The notes under the pieces are model-generated. The model saw only the letters and a list, made by a program, of their open reading frames with translations, was not told the DNA's origin and ran no database searches. Shown in pieces: positions 12,801-22,969 of a DNA stretch of 64,000 bases. How positions within the stretch are numbered: the first letter of the stretch is position 1; each line of letters opens with the position of its first letter. Source of the stretch: Dendrophyllia cribrosa (lineage: Eukaryota > Cnidaria > Anthozoa > Scleractinia > Dendrophylliidae); contig JAJLRJ010000006.1 of assembly GCA_024195265.1 (NCBI GenBank), positions 27,446,270 through 27,510,269 of the forward strand, in the 5' to 3' direction. The translations under genes and the position numbers were made by a program.

Positions 12801-14689
12801 ATAAAACAAAACAGAAAACAACACAAGACAGTTTGAAAAATGCGCCGAGCACTCGAGATGAACATCGATCCATCATAATCTTGCCACGTTTTGTCACGGT
12901 CTGATCACGTGCGCTAGCGGGTAACAGTGCAATGTTGCCCTCTGACGTCAAACTTGTTGCCCGCTTAGCAATATTGGCGGGAAACAGCTAGTTTGTTTGT
13001 TAGATGTCATGTGTCCATGAATCAACCAATCAATGCGCGCGTTGTATTGAGAAAAACTCCAGCTATATAAGAAGACTTGATATTGACGTCTCGCAAGCAG
13101 GCAAAAGTATTTGAGAATCGTGATGCTCATCAATATGTTAATTAAAAGCATTCACTTAATTTTAATTGATATCCTATCGTTCATTTCTATATTTATTATT
13201 GGTAATTATAATGGTATTCTTTGTTTAAGGTTCTTGTCAATCCCTCCCTCAATTGATCCCAGACTGCTACTACGACTATTCCAGTGAAGGCGAGGACACT
13301 ACGCTACTGAGTCTGCCAGGCTGGAAACTACTTCCCAACAATACTTCATGGCCGAAGGCTCTGCAACTGTGCCCAAAGCCATGGCGTTACCAATCAGGTG
13401 AAGAGCTGGACAACGATCCGGTAAAGAGCACATACAATGCATATGAAGGAGGTGGCTATGTTGCCGTCATGGGATATGACGTTGGAACTGCTCTGGGTGT
13501 CCTAGGAGAAACTTTTGGTTATGGCTGGGTTGATCGTCAGACAAGAGCAGTAATCCTAGAGTTCGCAGTTTTTAACGCTAACACAAATCTTCTCAGCATT
13601 GCCACGTACTTCTACGAGGTTATCGCTACTGGCGCCGCTTTCGCTAGTAGAAGGGTTGACACACTCGAGTTGTACAGCACAGAGTCAGGAGCTCTGATGT
13701 TCTACCTCATTTGTCAGTTTCTTTTCATGGCCATGGTGCTTTATTACTTAATCATGATGCTGGTTCACCTTTACCGACAGCGCCTTGGATTTTTCAAGTC
13801 AGTTTGGAATATGGTTGATTTCTTAATGATCATCTCCTCTGTAGCGTCAGTAGCGTTCTACATGATCAGATCAAAAGCGGTTCTGAAGAGCATCAAAGCC
13901 ATCCAAAACAATCCATATGACATTGTGCATTTTCACGTAGCTCTGGACTGGGCTAACTGGGAAAATGCCGCAATGGCTTTTGCCATCTTTATGGTAACAG
14001 TTAAACTTTTGAATCTTATTCGTTTTAATCCTTATGTAATTTACTTGTTTTCATCTTTCCGAAGGTCAGTAGGCTACCAGCTGTCATATGTGGCTTTCTT
14101 TCTGATAATGTTCAATGCCTTTGTCATATCTGGGAAACAGTTTTTCGGTCACACAGTCCTTGAATACTCTAGTTACATGCAAGCAGTAATATCTCAATTT
14201 GAATTCCTGTTAGGAAAAGCTGTCCCACTGCATGATTTGCGAAGAGAGAACCCGTTTCTTGGGCCCCTTTTCGCTTTCTTATACATGTTAACTATGACCA
14301 TAGTCCTTATGAATATGTTAGTCTCTGTATTAAACGAATCGTACATAGATGCTAAAACACACGCAGAAGAAAGCGCGGAGGAACTTGAAATGGCACGCTT
14401 TATAGGCGAACGTTTTATGGAGATGTTTAAAAAAAGCCAAAAGTCACACGATTTCAAATTATATTGCGATGAATCGACGTTTTCTAACATGTGCCGCTCT
14501 GAGGCAGAACCTTTTTGTTTAAATTCTGAAAGCATTATTAGGTGTTCTGAAGAACGGCTGGAAAAACTTGACAAGAGATTGGCTGTTCTTACTCACCGAA
14601 CAGAAGACATAGATTTCGATTATCGAAAAGAGGAAGACGAATTTCAGGATTTCCTACATTCGTTGTTTTGTTACCCTAAAAATAATTAA
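740..14689 (+). CDS. polycystin-1-like gene, 3' part, eight exons (740-877, 1413-1595, 2502-2726, 4930-5649, 6122-6358, 6993-8309, 11454-11622, 13230-14689)
   Basis: Polycystin-1 family membrane protein (PKD1/PKD1L/PKDREJ type). Family members are receptor-channel proteins that pair with PKD2-type subunits in cilia, sensory or sperm membranes. The eight exons join to 4449 nt, 1482 codons plus stop, and all splice phases agree: phase 0 at the first six junctions and phase 1 at the last, where the joined codon is AGT. Domains in order: GAIN region, GPS with CxCNHLT, TM1, PLAT, TM2-TM6, the extracellular polycystin (TOP) domain, TM7-TM11 with the channel core, and a charged coiled-coil tail. Every exon has an AG acceptor and GT donor. 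The 5' part (lectin, PKD or REJ repeats) is off the window. The exact subfamily cannot be told from this C-terminal part. No frameshift or stop is seen, so it is probably functional. Confidence 0.9.
992..1263. repeat. MITE with ~36-bp terminal inverted repeats in a polycystin intron
   Basis: The left end TTACCACTGATTTCACTGTT and the following GACCCTTCGAAT recur in reverse complement at 1228-1263. The interior is non-coding. It is a small non-autonomous DNA element; the family is not recognised. Confidence 0.7.
1413..1595 (+). CDS. polycystin exon b (start of GAIN-like region)
   Basis: 61 codons, acceptor AG at 1411-1412, donor GTAAAG at 1596, phase 0 on both sides. The leucine- and alanine-rich helical pattern (INLLSSAL, GVAGCLTNVL) fits the helical subdomain that precedes the GPS in polycystin-1 proteins. 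Confidence 0.7.
2502..2726 (+). CDS. polycystin exon c (GAIN-like region)
   Basis: 75 codons between an AG acceptor (2500-2501) and a GTGAGT donor (2727), phase 0 on both sides. It continues the GAIN-like fold with amphipathic strands (VASEVLVIKTADLAVSL). There is no in-frame stop until well into the following intron. Confidence 0.75.
2829..4175 (+). mobile_element. TIR element copy 1, 1.35 kb, non-autonomous
   Basis: It begins AAAGGAGGATATTACCATCT and ends with the matching GGTAATATCCCCCTTT. Ends and several interior blocks (around 3400-3480 and 4080-4150) recur inverted in the 581-bp copy at 48561-49141, so the two define one family. This copy is longer because of an extra interior segment of about 0.5 kb holding GGGTATAG/GTTTAGTC-type motifs and a C-tract. 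No transposase ORF. Confidence 0.65.
4032..4055. repeat. poly-C tract
   Basis: A run of about 24 C followed by more C/T. Its length in an assembly is unreliable. It lies inside the TIR element copy. Confidence 0.9.
4176..4929. other. rest of polycystin intron, nothing seen
   Basis: AT-rich intron sequence without ORF or repeat that I can recognise, ending in TTTCTTACTCAG before exon d. Confidence 0.5.
4930..5649 (+). CDS. polycystin exon d (GAIN beta region, first half of GPS)
   Basis: 240 codons, acceptor AG at 4928-4929, donor GTAACC at 5650, phase 0. It is rich in N-glycosylation sequons. It ends with the first half of the GPS: a cysteine, an aromatic stretch, then W...GC. Residues 173-188 of the exon hold two copies of RQRRSC separated by FGHG; these look like furin-type sites and a small tandem duplication. 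Confidence 0.85.
6122..6358 (+). CDS. polycystin exon e (GPS cleavage motif and TM1)
   Basis: 79 codons, AG at 6120-6121, GTAAGT donor at 6359, phase 0. It supplies the second half of the GPS, CRCNHLTSFGG, with the HL|T tripeptide needed for autoproteolysis intact. A single hydrophobic segment (ISVLVTIACAFLLYFVVLVF) follows, ending in RRAD, the usual first membrane helix of the family. Confidence 0.9.
6463..6822. repeat. 7-bp microsatellite (CTTCTAT)n
   Basis: About fifty tandem copies of CTTCTAT, near perfect, with a few variants (CTTGTAT, CTTTCTT, CTTCCAT) near the 3' end. It lies in the intron between TM1 and the PLAT exon of the polycystin gene. Confidence 0.95.
6993..8309 (+). CDS. polycystin exon f (PLAT domain, TM2-TM6)
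   Basis: 439 codons in one exon, AG at 6991-6992, donor GTAGGG at 8310, phase 0. The first ~115 residues are a PLAT/LH2 domain (YYYDMVICTG, GTTANVTISMKG, then DNTGENPSWFVETVTIRD). Five hydrophobic helices follow: CCLSILFSAMIANAMF, VGVQSGIIIAPVNILIVFLF, FAWLLCFATTLAAATFTLF, VMLAVVVVSLLV and LHLIFVFFLAMVCYG. The exon ends in NPFAKFDT, a family-typical run into the next exon. Confidence 0.92.
8310..9452. other. polycystin intron, left part
   Basis: AT-rich intron holding the MITE at 8701-8984 and a short (TTTA)n run near 9090-9120. No exon recognised. Confidence 0.5.
8701..8984. repeat. MITE with ~33-bp terminal inverted repeats
   Basis: The left end AGTACCAGAAACCCATAAGT runs on through GGGTTGAAACGTG and is mirrored at 8950-8984 (CACGTTTCAACCCACTTATG, then GGTTCTGGAAGTACT). 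The terminal repeat itself contains a small palindrome, ACCCATAAGTGGGT. No ORF. Confidence 0.75.
9457..11308. mobile_element. 1.85-kb foldback element flanked by TTAA
   Basis: Two arms of about 850 bp (9457-10305 and ~10450-11308) are near-perfect reverse complements around a spacer of about 145 bp. The ends are GGTGACTCGACCCAG and its complement, each directly abutted by TTAA (9453-9456 and 11309-11312), a target duplication used by piggyBac and Kolobok elements. GG termini fit Kolobok better than the CCY of piggyBac. No transposase ORF. It sits in the intron between exons f and g. Confidence 0.85.
11454..11622 (+). CDS. polycystin exon g (start of TOP domain)
   Basis: 169 nt, AG at 11452-11453, GTAAGT donor at 11623; starts in phase 0 and ends in phase 1. 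It encodes the W-W...LP motif and GMPWMRQLRIKK, the RQLR signature that opens the extracellular polycystin domain of PKD1 and PKD2 proteins. Confidence 0.9.
11730..12649. other. polycystin intron, nothing but a simple repeat
   Basis: AT-rich intron. Only a (TAAA)n run at 12076-12120 stands out; short ORFs here have no coding character. Confidence 0.5.
12076..12120. repeat. (TAAA)n microsatellite
   Basis: About eleven copies of AAAT/TAAA with one TATA interruption. Confidence 0.9.
12660..12770. repeat. hairpin MITE-like repeat
   Basis: TCCCGAGGGAAACAGTGAAT and the following bases through GAATCTCGATG are mirrored after a 5-bp spacer by CATCGAGATTCGAGGGAAAC. This makes a long hairpin, probably one end of a longer non-autonomous element, since the following 300 bp also contain GGGAAACAG-type motifs. 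Confidence 0.65.
13230..14689 (+). CDS. polycystin last exon (TOP domain, TM7-TM11, coiled coil)
   Basis: The exon starts after TTTAAG; its first two bases complete the AGT codon from the previous exon. It carries the rest of the TOP domain (CYYDYS, GGGYVAVMG, YGWVDRQTRAVILEF, FNANTNLLS) and five hydrophobic helices, including SVWNMVDFLMIISSV and the pore-lining YMLTMTIVLMNMLVSVLNE. A reduced pore helix (QFEFLLGK) and a charged helical tail ending FCYPKNN follow. Stop TAA at 14687-14689. No clear polyadenylation signal precedes the MITE that starts 50 bp later. Confidence 0.93.
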
Positions 14690-14738
14690 TATACCGAATG
14701 TTTTTTATTCCCATGTTATCATTTAAATTTCGTTTTAA

Positions 14739-15283
14739 CCTTATTCAGCCTGGGCTTTTTTTGAGTTCCTGAGCCCTCCGTAACTTCAAGAACATTAAGG
14801 ATATGACAATGAAACCTAGAGGGTACATAGTACGTCCAAAACTGTCTCCTTTGCGGTCCGCACGATAACGTAATATGACGTAGTTATTAGGTAATTTGTT
14901 ATGCGGCCGCCATCTTGGATCCGCCATATTGGATTTTTGAATTCTTTTAAAACCTCTTAAAAACCGTCCAAATTAACTCAAAATTAATCAAAACCAATAA
15001 AAAAGCGCTAAATGACGTAAAAATATAAAAGTTATACCAATAAACATTGTTTTTCTCCATTCCAAGGTACAAACATGCAAATTAAAAAACATGGCTGTCA
15101 AATATTGTTGCCATGGAAACATCGAGTAACGTGATCAATAAATTGTCATATGAAATTGTTGCCAGATAAATTTTAGGAAAAGTCACAAAGTTTGATGGCG
15201 TTTAAATACATTTTAAAGAAGTTATGAATGTTGAAAGTTAGAGCGGGCACTTTGTGCCCCCCCCCCCCATAGGCTGAATAGGG
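14739..15283. mobile_element. piggyBac-type MITE, copy 1
   Basis: 545 bp bounded by CCTTATTCAGCCTGG and GGCTGAATAGGG and flanked on both sides by TTAA (14735-14738, 15284-15287). The terminal CCY and TTAA duplication are piggyBac hallmarks. A second copy at 31524-32112 aligns over most of its length. No ORF. It starts 50 bp after the polycystin stop, so it may lie in that gene's 3' UTR. Confidence 0.85.
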
Positions 15284-16156
15284 TTAAGTTGTACGCCATT
15301 TTAGCTCAAAGAATGTTTCTAGATTTTCTGCCTTTTGTTTGCTCGCCGATGTTCTACAAAAGTAGCGAGAAGTTGTTTTAAAAGTAATTTGGCTTTTGTC
15401 AGTTTTAGAATTGTGTATGTATTGATGAAGGTCCCGAACTTAATACTTTTGTGACAATATTTTCAGATTTCAATTGGCTGCTTTCTTCGATTGAGTAGCG
15501 TGTTACAGTGAATCGGCAGAAACGTATTAAAAATTCTAAGTGAGCAAATGTGCACAAAACAATATAATAACACAAAACAAAAAATATGATCACCAAATTG
15601 GCGCACAGTTGTTGTAAAATAAACAGAGACAAAACCATTACCCGCTAATAATTTCAGTATATAGAGGATAGTTGCATGCTGTCTGTTATATAGACCACAA
15701 AATACCAAAAAATGTGATTTTTCGGTATTATTTTATACCATCTTCAGACTAATAGAAACATACAAAGTGCTAATTTTGTTCCCCACACAAAATAAAATCC
15801 TAGCTTAAACAAATAAAAAGTATCTTATCGTGGAACAGTTTTCCCCAAAGTATTACTAACTCATCTAACTCATCTAACTCATCTAACTCTAACTCTAACC
15901 CGGACTCTACTACTATCTGGCTTTCTAATTCCCCCAAAAGTCAAGAAATTCGAACGTAAGCTTCGGATTTGTTTTAGAACGCGAGCTGTCGCCCTTTTCT
16001 CCTCAGTGCCACGCGCGAGAGCGTACATTTTGTAATTATGCAAATTGCTGTAAAAACGAGAAGGGATTGGAGCGTTGGAGAGAAAAGGGCGACAGCGGAG
16101 GTTTCTTTGTTCTTTGAATTTGCGTTTCAGGGAAACGTAAATCCCTGATTGGTCGG
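15284..16156. other. intergenic; short inverted and tandem repeats
   Basis: A short tandem run of TAACTCATC/TAACTC at about 15858-15900. An inverted repeat GAGCTGTCGCCCTTTTCTCC (15981) is mirrored by GAGAGAAAAGGGCGACAGCG (16079), bounding a ~120-bp hairpin element. No gene seen. Confidence 0.55.
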
Positions 16157-16405
16157 TTGCCTGTCAGTCTGTCAACAAAGTCATCTCAGTCCCATCAGAA
16201 TAATTATGACAAATGTTTTCGCAGGAAGGAGGTGTTGAAACGTGTTTGCGATGAAAAGCTGAGTGGCATTATTCTTAAATCTGAGCAAGAAGCCGTGTTA
16301 TCTCTTCTGGCTGGAAAACATGTTTTTGCGGTGTTACCGACCGGATTCTGTAAAAGCCTAATTTACCAAAGCTTTGTCTTTGCAAGAGAAATACTCGACG
16401 GATAA
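16157..16405 (+). pseudogene. RecQ-like DNA helicase fragment
   Basis: About 80 codons resemble the start of a RecQ-family helicase: a helical lead-in, then LKSEQEAVLSLLAGKHVFAV and LPTGFCKSLIYQ. The last is helicase motif I (Walker A), with cysteine where the family has glycine (GFGKS). The frame then stops and no later helicase motif (DEAH, motifs III-VI) is found. RecQ-like ORFs are often amplified in cnidarian genomes; this looks like a truncated, inactive copy. It has no ATG at the start of the homologous part. Confidence 0.6.
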
Positions 16406-17429
16406 ATCAAACGCTTTTACCCTAGCTCCACTGAGACCCACTACTTAATTACAGAACTAACTAAGGAGCTAAAAATTATTACAAGAATTCATGATTTCAT
16501 TGCAGTGGAATTGTAGACTACGGCTTTTTGAGACACAAGTCTTGCACACCGCAGACTTTAGACATTATTAAAATCACGGCCTGAGAAATTTAACGATCCT
16601 TGCACTTTCAAAGCGATAACAAACTCTAGCCGATAAGCATTTATCTTGCAACAAAAGTGAGCCAAAGAAACCACAATGCATGCCAATAGAGCTTGCACCG
16701 AATAACGGCATAAAGAAATAAAATAATTATAACGGCTCTGGACAGCATGAACCTTCCTATCAATCTGAGAGATAATCCGCCGAGATCAAAAGGTTTATAT
16801 TACCGAAGAGAACAAATTCTTTACTGTGATCTAAAGGCACAATCCTCTCTAAAGTCTTACTGGGAAAGCTTTATACTTTAGGCTTTTAAAATACGTTTTT
16901 GCGACTAGTGGGAGTCGTGTTTTGCCTGTTTTTTTTTTTTTTTTTTTACACCACTAAATTGACGCCATGTTTTTACACAAAAATTCGGTCCTAGATCCCT
17001 GTGGATCCTTGATCACGTGATCAAGTAGGACAAGGAACGCCTGGCGAAAAGTGTTCGCAAGTCATTGAGCGTTCGCAAGTCATTGAGTGTTCGCAAGTCA
17101 TCATGGAGTGTTCGCAAATCATGGAGTGTTGCGTGACATTACACGGCTTTACAAATATGAAACGAGAGAAGTAGCGGGTTTAAAAGTCGGCATGAGCCTA
17201 CAAACTTGTTTCATAAGTAATATTACAAAGAACGATGTGTTTTTAAAAGTAGTAATGCATAAAAAGATTTTATTTAGAAAGTCAAAAGGCAGAAGTTACA
17301 CATATCTAATTTTGACCCTGAAAACGCGCCATCCCCTCGTTCCTCGCGGCTCATATGTCACGCCATTCTCGGATAGATTGCGCTCTACTGATTTAAAGAA
17401 AAATACGAGACTGCTCGCAGTCTAGAGAT
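16406..17429. other. no gene; poly-T and short tandem repeat
   Basis: A poly-T run near 16930-16947. Four imperfect tandem copies of a ~17-20-bp unit around GTTCGCAAGTCATTGAG lie at about 17051-17129. The stretch 17150-17425 may be an older part of the retroelement fragment that follows, but I cannot support it from motifs. Confidence 0.5.
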
Positions 17430-17820
17430 ATGTTTAGCCGAACCAAATATCGACATAAGAATAAAAGAATAAAAGAGGAAACAACAAAAGTTATTTCTTC
17501 ACTAACACAATACACGACACCACTATCAAGAAAATCTAATGTTGTGTACACATTTAGTTTCCCTGGTTGCAACTTTTGTTATGTTTGTAAAACGAACAGT
17601 ACTCTCTTTGTCCACACAAGAACACGCACTCTCAGACAAAGAAAGCGCTACATGCATCTACAAACATTTACGCAACTGTGAGCATTTTGAACATATTCAA
17701 AATCTACGCAATTTGCCAGATATTTGTATTCAATCAAATACTCCACCTTCCAATTCAATGGACAAAGAATCATTCTTACAAGCAGTTCGTCGCAACACTA
17801 GACGATGGGAATTAGCATAA
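17430..17820 (+). pseudogene. decayed GIY-YIG endonuclease end of a retroelement
   Basis: Frame one reads SNVVYTFSFPGCNFCYVCKT, matching the start of a retroelement GIY-YIG domain (VVY...C..CYVGKT, with C in place of G). After a frameshift near 17615 the other frame continues with LSDKESATCIYKHLRNCEHF and the expected C-terminal helices to a stop at 17820. Penelope-like elements and some other retroelements carry this domain after RT. The frameshift and lost glycine make it inactive. Confidence 0.6.
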
Positions 17821-17944
17821 ATACAGCTGTACAAACATGACAAACAGAAATAAAGACCATAATAACGAGAAAAGGCAGGGTTCTCTGCTGGCTCTTAAAA
17901 ACTTGTTCAGTGATGCGTAAGACGCTTTAATACTTGTTTTCGCT

Positions 17945-18171
17945 AACGACGGAGTCGGAGTCGGAATCATAATCAGAAGCGCAGAGCGAAAATCAAACCG
18001 ACGGAATCGATAGAAGATTACGGAGTCATAGGCGGAATCGGAAGAAAATGGAACCGTTTTGATTCTTTCGACTCCGATTCCGTCGAGCTTATGACTCCGC
18101 TTACGACTCCGATTTTCGATTTTCGCTAGGTCGCAAGCGCTGTTACGACTCCGACTCCGACTCCGTCGTCA
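17945..18171. repeat. inverted repeat built on GGAGTCGGAGTCGG
   Basis: The left end AACGACGGAGTCGGAGTCGG is mirrored at the right end by CCGACTCCGACTCCGTCGTC. The arms are themselves made of repeated GGAGTC/GGAATC hexamers and the middle also folds. It looks like a MITE of an unrecognised family. Confidence 0.65.
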
Positions 18172-18540
18172 CTAAAAACCAGTCTCAATGCGATAAACCT
18201 CTTTCAAAGACCGCGGAGCAAGGTGAAAAGTGGGAGGGCTGACAATTGAAAATAATTTTTCATATTGAAATAGCGCAAAAAGTGGGGGCGGGGGCGCAAA
18301 AAAGTGGTGGGGCGCGCCCTACAAGCCTCTCCCCCTCCGCAGCCCCTGTCTTTGTATAATAGGTGATTCCAGTTGTTATCACTGTTCAATATTATGGTAT
18401 TTAAAATATTCGCTTTTTATGTTTCTATTATGCTGAGATGGTATAGAATAATACCGAAATATTTCTTGTATTTGTCGTCTGTATTATAGGTACGACGCAA
18501 TTCGGATTAACCTTTATCCTTAATTAATGACAAAACAACT

Positions 18541-18630
18541 TGACGTCATAGCCGCCATATTGGTGTTCCCGTACAAAATAATTTTAATTAACTTCTTTTG
18601 TTAGGAACACCAACATGGCTGCCATGGCCT
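18541..18630. repeat. short inverted repeat element
   Basis: GCCGCCATATTGGTGTTCC is mirrored about 40 bp later by GGAACACCAACATGGCTGCC, with AATTAA/TTAATT nearby. A small hairpin MITE. Confidence 0.55.
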
Positions 18631-18639
18631 TTGCCATTT

Positions 18640-19653
18640 GAGTCCCACGGGACTAAAGGTCACGTGAGTGAAAACGCTCTATTATATTGCGAAACCGGGC
18701 ATCCCTCGCGGTCTTCGTATCAGCTTTAAGGTATAATTGTACCAATTAAATATAACAATGTTTAGCGGGTATACGCGACTAACACGTTTTGCTACGTCTT
18801 GAAAGGATGTAGACTCTCAATATAAATTCACTTTTCCCTCAGTGAGTCTTTTCTATTTTGGAAATTCATTTTATGCATTTAAATCCAGCGGGGGTGGGGG
18901 TGGGGGTACTTGACGAATATTTGGGTATCAGGGTACCGCTGAAGCCGGTCTGAGACCCTTACCCTGTTTAGGACAAAAAAAAAACGAAAATACGTACCCT
19001 ATGTAGGATAACACCCTCTATTTTAGGATCCTGTCTAGGACAAGCGCAACGTTATACCCTGTTCAGGACAAAAAAAGGCCAAAAAACGTACCCTCATACA
19101 AGAGTGTACCCCCTCCCCCTCCACCCCGTGATTTAAATATGACACGACGATTGATCAAAGAATGATTTGCTACGATTGATCAAGAATGATTTGCTTCGGT
19201 CCTCGATTTACCTAACGCTAAACCGTCAATAGTTAGAACCCAGGAGTATCAGTAGTCTGTCGAGTGTGGTTTTAGAGTGGGGTTAGCATCGACTGTTGTT
19301 GTTGACCGTCGACAACTTACACGGAAGTGCTGTTCAGAGCATGTTGATAGTATATCATCAGTTGATGGTAGAAGTGTTTGTGATTGTTGTTGTCATTGGA
19401 CAGTTAAAAGTAAAAGTAAAAGAAAGCCGGAAAAACGATACCAATGCGCGTATATAAGAAAGAAACCGTTACAAAAGATTACGTAATCATTTCATTGGAG
19501 TGTACACGCGTTATCGAGGGTCGGAACTCGTGCGGGGGGCAAAAAGGTTTGCTTAGGACTATAATTTCAATTTTGTTTTTTGTCTACAGTGAATAAAAGT
19601 TCAAAGTTCAGTTTAAAGTGCTACTGAAACCTTGTAAAGATTACCTTTGTTTA

Positions 19654-19707
<54 letters not shown>

Positions 19708-20940
19708 GATAGGCTAAGCCTAACAGCAGAGCTCTCTGCTGAGTTGAAAGCCGATGATAAGCTTAACTAAGGTGAAAGGTCGAAAGCACAAGAATAACGA
19801 TTGACGACCTGGCTATTTTTCAATTTTAGCAATTCCCAAAAACAGTATTATACGGCCGTCTGCACAGTACATTTAGACCGCACAAAAGTTCACAAAAACA
19901 ACTTTTTTTTGGTCTAGAATAACTCCAATCGTCGACAAAAGTCTTTGGGACACTTCAATAAAAGTGCACTCTTCAATATTTCTTCAAGAATTATAAAAAA
20001 ATTCGGCCACCCTATTAATAGAAATGATCCCCTCCCCCCTTTCCCCTCGGACATTGTTGTTTAAACTAGTTTTAAGCGCCGAAATCAACCTTGTGATGGG
20101 GAAGGGGGTATTTAGCAAGATTTTCTCTTGACGGCTGAGAAAAGGTAAGAGCGTCCCAAAAATATTGTCGAATATTGCAGTATGACTAAAAATAACAATA
20201 ATCCGAATAAAATGCACCTTGTGCGTATCACGAATTGCATAAGGCAACGCGAGTGAAGTTAGAACTTTAAAATCCAAGCCTTGTTTTATTTACATAAAAT
20301 CGCTTTTCAACCTATGTAATGAATGAACAAAAGCATGCAGATGGACAACAAATCTTCTTTAGAAAAATTGTATTCAAATATAATGTAATTTATTTTACCT
20401 TTAAGACCTGCTGCTGCTAGTAAATTCTTTAAAACTCCGCTTCTTCGGTTCTGAAATCCGAAGAAGAAATATTACCCCGCATTGATAAAAATGAAGTTCC
20501 TCGAAGAAAGATTTTATCCCTAAAAGATTTTCTTTTCACCACTATAGCGGCTTTTGTGTATCCCTTAATTAGTATCCCTGTCTTGAGTAGCAAACCGCGA
20601 AAAAATGCAGAGAAAAACGACTTTGCAAACGGTTTTCTCCACTAAACACGACAAGAGTGTTTACTGCAGCTGACGTGACATGGGCCGTGTAGCCGCACGA
20701 AAAACGAAGCCTCGCTTTGGCTTCAGAATGGCTAAGATCCCGTATGTTGCGTGAGTTATACGCGCCCGCGAGCTAGCCCCGCGCAACGTAGGGACGGACA
20801 CACGCACGGACGCGCCAGCGAAACATTCCGCTAGCCATGACCATGAAAAATGACGGGCATAGGTTCTATGAGCATGCAGCTTCGCGAACGGGCCTTCGGC
20901 CCGCGACAGCTCCGATATTACTATCCATGATTTTTATGAA
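18640..20940. other. intergenic; simple repeats and a GC-richer stretch
   Basis: At 18880-19130 there are repeated ACCCTGTTTAGGACAAAA-type blocks, loosely like those inside the element at 2829-4175. A (TA)n run lies at about 19655-19704. At 20650-20930 the DNA is unusually GC- and CpG-rich and holds a strong hairpin, CGGGCCTTCGGCCCG. No gene recognised. Confidence 0.5.
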
Positions 20941-21031
20941 ACCATTACAGAGCGGATGTTGAAAATAAGACCTTCGCTGCAGAATACCAAATTTAACTTT
21001 CAATTTATAACGGAATGCAGTGGCCTAGCAA

Positions 21032-21106
21032 ACTATTCTCAGCGGTCTCACCCAAGCGACTATAAAGGAAACAGGCAGATGGAGCTCGTTGTCATTTCGA
21101 TAGAAG
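21032..21106 (+). promoter_or_regulatory. 75-bp promoter-like module, copy 1
   Basis: Identical to 28473-28547. It contains CTATAAAGG, a good TATA box, and about 30 bp downstream GTTGTCATTTCG, which resembles an initiator (TCATTT). The spacing fits a core promoter. Flanks differ between the two copies. A promoter role is inferred; it could also be a fragment of a dispersed repeat. Confidence 0.4.
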
Positions 21107-22039
21107 ACTCGTCCGACACTACATGGCTTCTTTATAACAGCTCGCCCATCCCAGCTCTTCCCTCGCCCATCCCTCGGTTTATTACTTTATTCCGTCGTTC
21201 TTGTTTCCTACATGTTTTTTCCAATATCTCCAGGAATTTATCTTCAGCTGTGGAACCGGTAAGTATGTTCGTCGCAGCGAAGGTTCCACGTGGACGATAC
21301 TAGGTTTATAAACCGCTCCGTATTTCGAGGTTAGTATTAATTTTGCTTTCCACGCTCTGTTCCGTTCTTTAGCTTCACTGGTGTTTTTTATTGGTGTTGT
21401 CCTTCCAGTTTATTTAATCTTTTGCTTATTTGCTACCGCTCCTGGGGTTGATAGTTAGCAAGGGAGCCTTACTCCTTGTCGGACCTTTCGGACTGGCGTG
21501 CTTCTGTCATCCCCTGAGCCACGTTTTTGCTGTCTTTGTATTTACGCACATATTTGTTTTCTAGGTTTATACTCTCCTCTACAGAACTTGTCGTTTTGGC
21601 TCACAGATGCGATAATTCAGCCTCTACGTGTTCCATACCTGGCTCAGGGGACGACAGGAGTATTCTCCACGTCATGGCTATTTGTGGGTTCTTATCTTTA
21701 TATTTTACTTCCCCACGTTGTTACTTTGCTTCGTTATAGCGCGGCCGCCGTTTAGTTCGTATATTTGTTAGGCCTTCTAAGGTTGCTACCGCTTTTTTGG
21801 CTTTTTGCGTTCCTTGTTGGCCTACGCTATTTTTTGCTTCATTAGTGCATTTTTACATTTATTTCCCTTCGCTCTTGCCGGCGTTAGGAGTGCTTGTCTT
21901 GTTACCTCATGGTCGATGTTATTGTATGCACCAGTCGCGGTGCATTTTTTCCAATCGTTTTCCGGTATGTCCATATGCTCGGGACCGCTGTTCTACTTTT
22001 GCTATTTTATGCATGCAACTTTGTTTTAGTTTTTTCCAC
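21107..22039. other. T-rich non-coding stretch
   Basis: Short overlapping ORFs only. There is one exon-like pattern, a pyrimidine tract ending in CTCCAG at ~21234 and GTAAGTATG at ~21261, but no protein support. Confidence 0.4.
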
Positions 22040-22960
22040 TACGGTGTGTTCCGGCCGTTATTCGGGCTTCGCTAAACTCTTTGTGTATCGTCGGTTTTGT
22101 TTGTCGGTTTTGGTTTTATTCATGGCTTTTGGTTTGTTTTCGTTTTAGCTGCATTCCGTTACTCTGGCTTCGTCAAAAATCTCTTGTATCGCCAGTTTTG
22201 TTTGCCATGAGACGTTTGGCTTAACTTTACTCATGGTTTTTGTTTTATTACGGATGCAACTGTTGTTTTAGTTTTTATTTATGTGCTTCCCGTTACTCTG
22301 GCTTCGTTAAAATCTTTTGTATCGCCAGTTTTTGTTTGTCATGAGATGTTTGGCTTAGCTTTGCTCATGGCTTTGTTTTGTTACGCATGCAACTTTTGTT
22401 TTATAATTAGTTTTATTCACGTGCTTTCCGTTATTCTGGCTGCGCTAAAATCTTTTGTGTCGCCAGTTTTGGTTTGTCATGAGATGTTTGGCTTAGTTTT
22501 GCTCATGGCTTTTGCTTTGTTACGCATGCAACTTTTGTTTTAGTTTTATTCACGTGCTTTCCGTTATTCTGGCTTCGCTAAAAATCTTTTGTATCGCCAG
22601 TTTTGTTTGTCATGAGATGTTTGGCTTAGTTTTACTCATGGCTTTCGTTTGTTATGCACGCACTTTTGTTTTAGTTTTGCTCATGTGTATTCCGACACTC
22701 TGGCTTCGTTAAATTCTTTTGTATCGCCAGTTTTGGTTTGTCATGAGATGTTTGGCTTAGTTTTACTCATGGCTTTTGTTTGTTATGCGCCCACTTTTGT
22801 TGTGATCTTGTCATCTGCATTCCGACACTCTGGCTTCGCTAAAATCTTTCGTATCGCCAGTTTTGATTGGTCATGAGATGTTTGGCTTAGTTTTACTCAT
22901 GGCCTTTGTTTTGCTGTGCATGCAACTTTTTGTTTTAGTTTTATCCGTGTGTTTCTGGCA
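22040..22960. repeat. tandem array A, ~130-bp unit, about 7 copies
   Basis: Each unit carries CTGGCTTCGYTAAAATCTTT, TGTATCGCCAGTTTTG, TGTCATGAGATGTTTGGCTT and GCATGCAACTTTTG. Units start near 22057, 22162, 22299, 22436, 22568, 22701 and 22830. Divergent, not homogenised. The ORFs in it are by-products of repetition. Confidence 0.85.
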
Positions 22961-22969
22961 TTTTGAGGC

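Noticed and set aside
21498..22876. Overlapping hydrophobic ORFs suggestive of membrane proteins
   Set aside because: T-rich repetitive DNA gives Phe/Leu/Cys-rich peptides; the frames change with each repeat unit and no family motif is present.
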